This document shows, in pieces, positions 4,678 to 5,730 of a stretch of DNA of 5,730 bases. Source of the DNA: Spirochaetaceae bacterium (GTDB lineage Bacteria > Spirochaetota > Spirochaetia > Treponematales > Rectinemataceae); contig JAEUJG010000052.1 of assembly GCA_016794765.1 (NCBI GenBank), positions 1 to 5,730 on the forward strand, read 5' to 3'. Made by a program: the position numbers and the translations under genes. The notes beneath the pieces were generated by a model. The model was not told the DNA's origin. It made no database searches and was given only the letters and a program-made list of their open reading frames with translations. Numbering within the stretch: position 1 is the stretch's first letter; each line of letters begins with the position of its first letter.

Positions 4678-5730
4678 ATGGGCGCGATGCCTGATCTCGT
4701 TCCCCTGCCGCGCTCGACGGGGCCGGGCCGGGGCCGGCTCGATCTCCGCGGCGGCTTCCGGCTGGCCGCGCCGCCCGGCCTCGAGGCCGAGGCCGCCCTC
4801 GTCGGGGAGTGGCTCTCCGGCGCCTTGGCGCCGGGCGGCGCGGGCGCCGACGCCGGCGCGGCAGTCGCGTCCGGTGACGCCGGCGTCCCGCCGGCGACCG
4901 TGGAGCTCTCGATCGAAGCGGGCCTTGGCGGCGCCGAGGAATACCGCCTCGAGACGGGCGACGCCGGCGCGAGGATCGCCGCCGGCGGCGCGGCGGGCAT
5001 CGTCCGCGGCGCGGCGACCTTGCGCGAGCTCGTCCTCTCGGGGGGAAGCCTCCAGGACGGGCTTGTCGTAACCGACGGGCCGCGCTTTCCCTGGCGCGGC
5101 TTCATGCTCGACTGCGCGCGGAACTTCTTCCGCGTGGAGTTCATCGAGCGCCTCATCGACCTCGCCGCCCTCCACAAGCTCAACGTCTTCCACTGGCACC
5201 TGACCGACGACCAGGCCTGGCGCCTCGACCTGCCTTCGCTCCCCGAGTTGGCCCGCTTCGGCTCCCGGCGCCGGGACCAGCGACTGGCCTGGGTCGTCCA
5301 CAAGGAGGGCGCCTACTCGCCCGCGGACGCGCGGCGGATCGTGGCCTACGCGGCCGCGCGCCACGTCCTCGTCGTGCCGGAGATCGAGACCCCCGGCCAC
5401 GCCGTCGCGCTCCTCGCCTCGCATCCCGAACTGTCCTGCGCGGGCAAGACGCGCGAGGGCCTCGCCTTCGAGCCCGAGGACCGCTACGGCGTCTTCGAGG
5501 ACATCCTCTGCGCCGGGAACGAGGAGGTTTTCGGGCTCCTAGGCAAGGTCTTCGACGACCTGGCCGAACTCTTTCCCGGACCCTACGTCCACGCGGGCGG
5601 CGACGAGGCGCCCAAGGCGCGCTGGCTCCTCTGTCCGCGGTGCCGCGCCGTCATGAAGGCGCATAACCTGCGCGACGGCGAAGGCGCCTTCGATCCGGAG
5701 CGGCTCCAGGCCTGGTTCATGGGCCGCGTC
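4678..5730 (+). CDS. GH20 beta-N-acetylhexosaminidase, 5' part, cut by the window edge
   Basis: The frame is open for 351 codons to the last base, so the C-terminal part is missing. The first ~135 residues look like the small domain that precedes the barrel in GH20 enzymes; they include an Ala/Gly-rich stretch at about 49-72. The catalytic barrel starts at WRGFMLDCARNFF (139-151). It continues with the family's FHWHLTDDQ (H172, H174, D177, D178), PEIETPGH, HPELSC, GVFEDILCAGNE, and HAGGDEAPK, which holds the catalytic pair D309-E310. GH20 enzymes remove terminal beta-linked GlcNAc or GalNAc by substrate-assisted catalysis, in which the aspartate orients the substrate acetamido group and the glutamate is the acid/base. 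No signal peptide is seen, so a cytoplasmic place is likely. The ATG at 4678 follows the GH1 stop by 2 bases; an in-frame ATG at 4687 is an alternative. With a transporter beside it, it most likely trims imported GlcNAc-containing oligosaccharides such as chitobiose. Confidence 0.92.
   Translation, partial: MGAMPDLVPLPRSTGPGRGRLDLRGGFRLAAPPGLEAEAALVGEWLSGALAPGGAGADAGAAVASGDAGVPPATVELSIEAGLGGAEEYRLETGDAGARIAAGGAAGIVRGAATLRELVLSGGSLQDGLVVTDGPRFPWRGFMLDCARNFFRVEFIERLIDLAALHKLNVFHWHLTDDQAWRLDLPSLPELARFGSRRRDQRLAWVVHKEGAYSPADARRIVAYAAARHVLVVPEIETPGHAVALLASHPELSCAGKTREGLAFEPEDRYGVFEDILCAGNEEVFGLLGKVFDDLAELFPGPYVHAGGDEAPKARWLLCPRCRAVMKAHNLRDGEGAFDPERLQAWFMGRV

Noticed and set aside
4673..4680. GH1 and GH20 as one fused or frameshifted gene
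   Set aside because: GH1 ends with a proper stop after its normal C-terminal WTLMDNFEWAWGY and YFGL region, and GH20 has its own ATG in the same frame after 2 bases plus a stop; both look like separate complete domains.
4874..5071. Small + strand open frame of 65 codons inside the GH20 gene
   Set aside because: It is an Arg/Ala/Ser-rich shadow in another frame of the GH20 coding sequence, with no SD or motif.
5386..5400. IETPGH in GH20 in place of the more familiar IDMPGH as a possible active-site defect
   Set aside because: Glu at this place is a common variant in bacterial GH20 enzymes, and the catalytic D309-E310 pair and other motifs are intact.
4386..5424. Two antisense open frames opposite the GH1 end and the GH20 gene
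   Set aside because: Both are low-complexity Arg/Ser/Pro or Gly/Ala/Glu/Val-rich sequences lying opposite conserved GH1 and GH20 motifs.

Overview
The window is a GC-rich stretch of bacterial chromosome that is almost fully coding, with all genes on the + strand. It looks like one carbohydrate-uptake operon: a lipoprotein sugar-binding protein, two inner-membrane permease subunits of the CUT1 (MalF/MalG-type) ABC family, a GH1 beta-glycosidase, and the start of a GH20 beta-N-acetylhexosaminidase that runs off the right edge. Third codon positions are nearly all G or C, most strictly in the binding-protein gene. The lipobox points to a bacterium that makes lipoproteins. The taxon cannot be fixed from this sequence; a GC-rich spirochaete or another GC-rich anaerobe or environmental bacterium is a tentative guess from the style of the binding protein.

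Layout: 1-44 is a short leader with an 11-bp palindrome and a strong Shine-Dalgarno (SD) sequence. 45-1355 is the binding protein. 1356-1534 is the only real intergenic gap and holds three successive GC-rich stem-loops without T-tracts. 1535-2443 is the MalF-type permease (TTG start). 2449-3312 is the MalG-type permease (GTG start). 3320-4675 is the GH1 enzyme. 4678-5730 is the 5' part of the GH20 gene, whose start lies 2 bases after the GH1 stop. No transporter ATPase, regulator, RNA gene, mobile element or CRISPR array is visible.

Inferred working model: the lipoprotein captures a short oligosaccharide outside the cytoplasmic membrane and the two permeases pass it inward, powered by an ATPase encoded elsewhere. 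Two glycosidases without signal peptides then cut it in the cytoplasm. A GH20 enzyme beside the transporter suggests a ligand containing beta-linked GlcNAc or GalNAc, such as chitobiose, chitooligosaccharides or a glycan fragment. The GH1 enzyme could remove beta-glucosyl, beta-galactosyl or similar residues. The stem-loops after the binding-protein gene, together with the weak TTG and GTG starts of the permeases, fit the usual need for far more binding protein than permease.

I see no strong evidence of a novel system. The most worthwhile details are the structured intercistronic region, the missing ATPase and the GH1/GH20 pairing as a clue to substrate.
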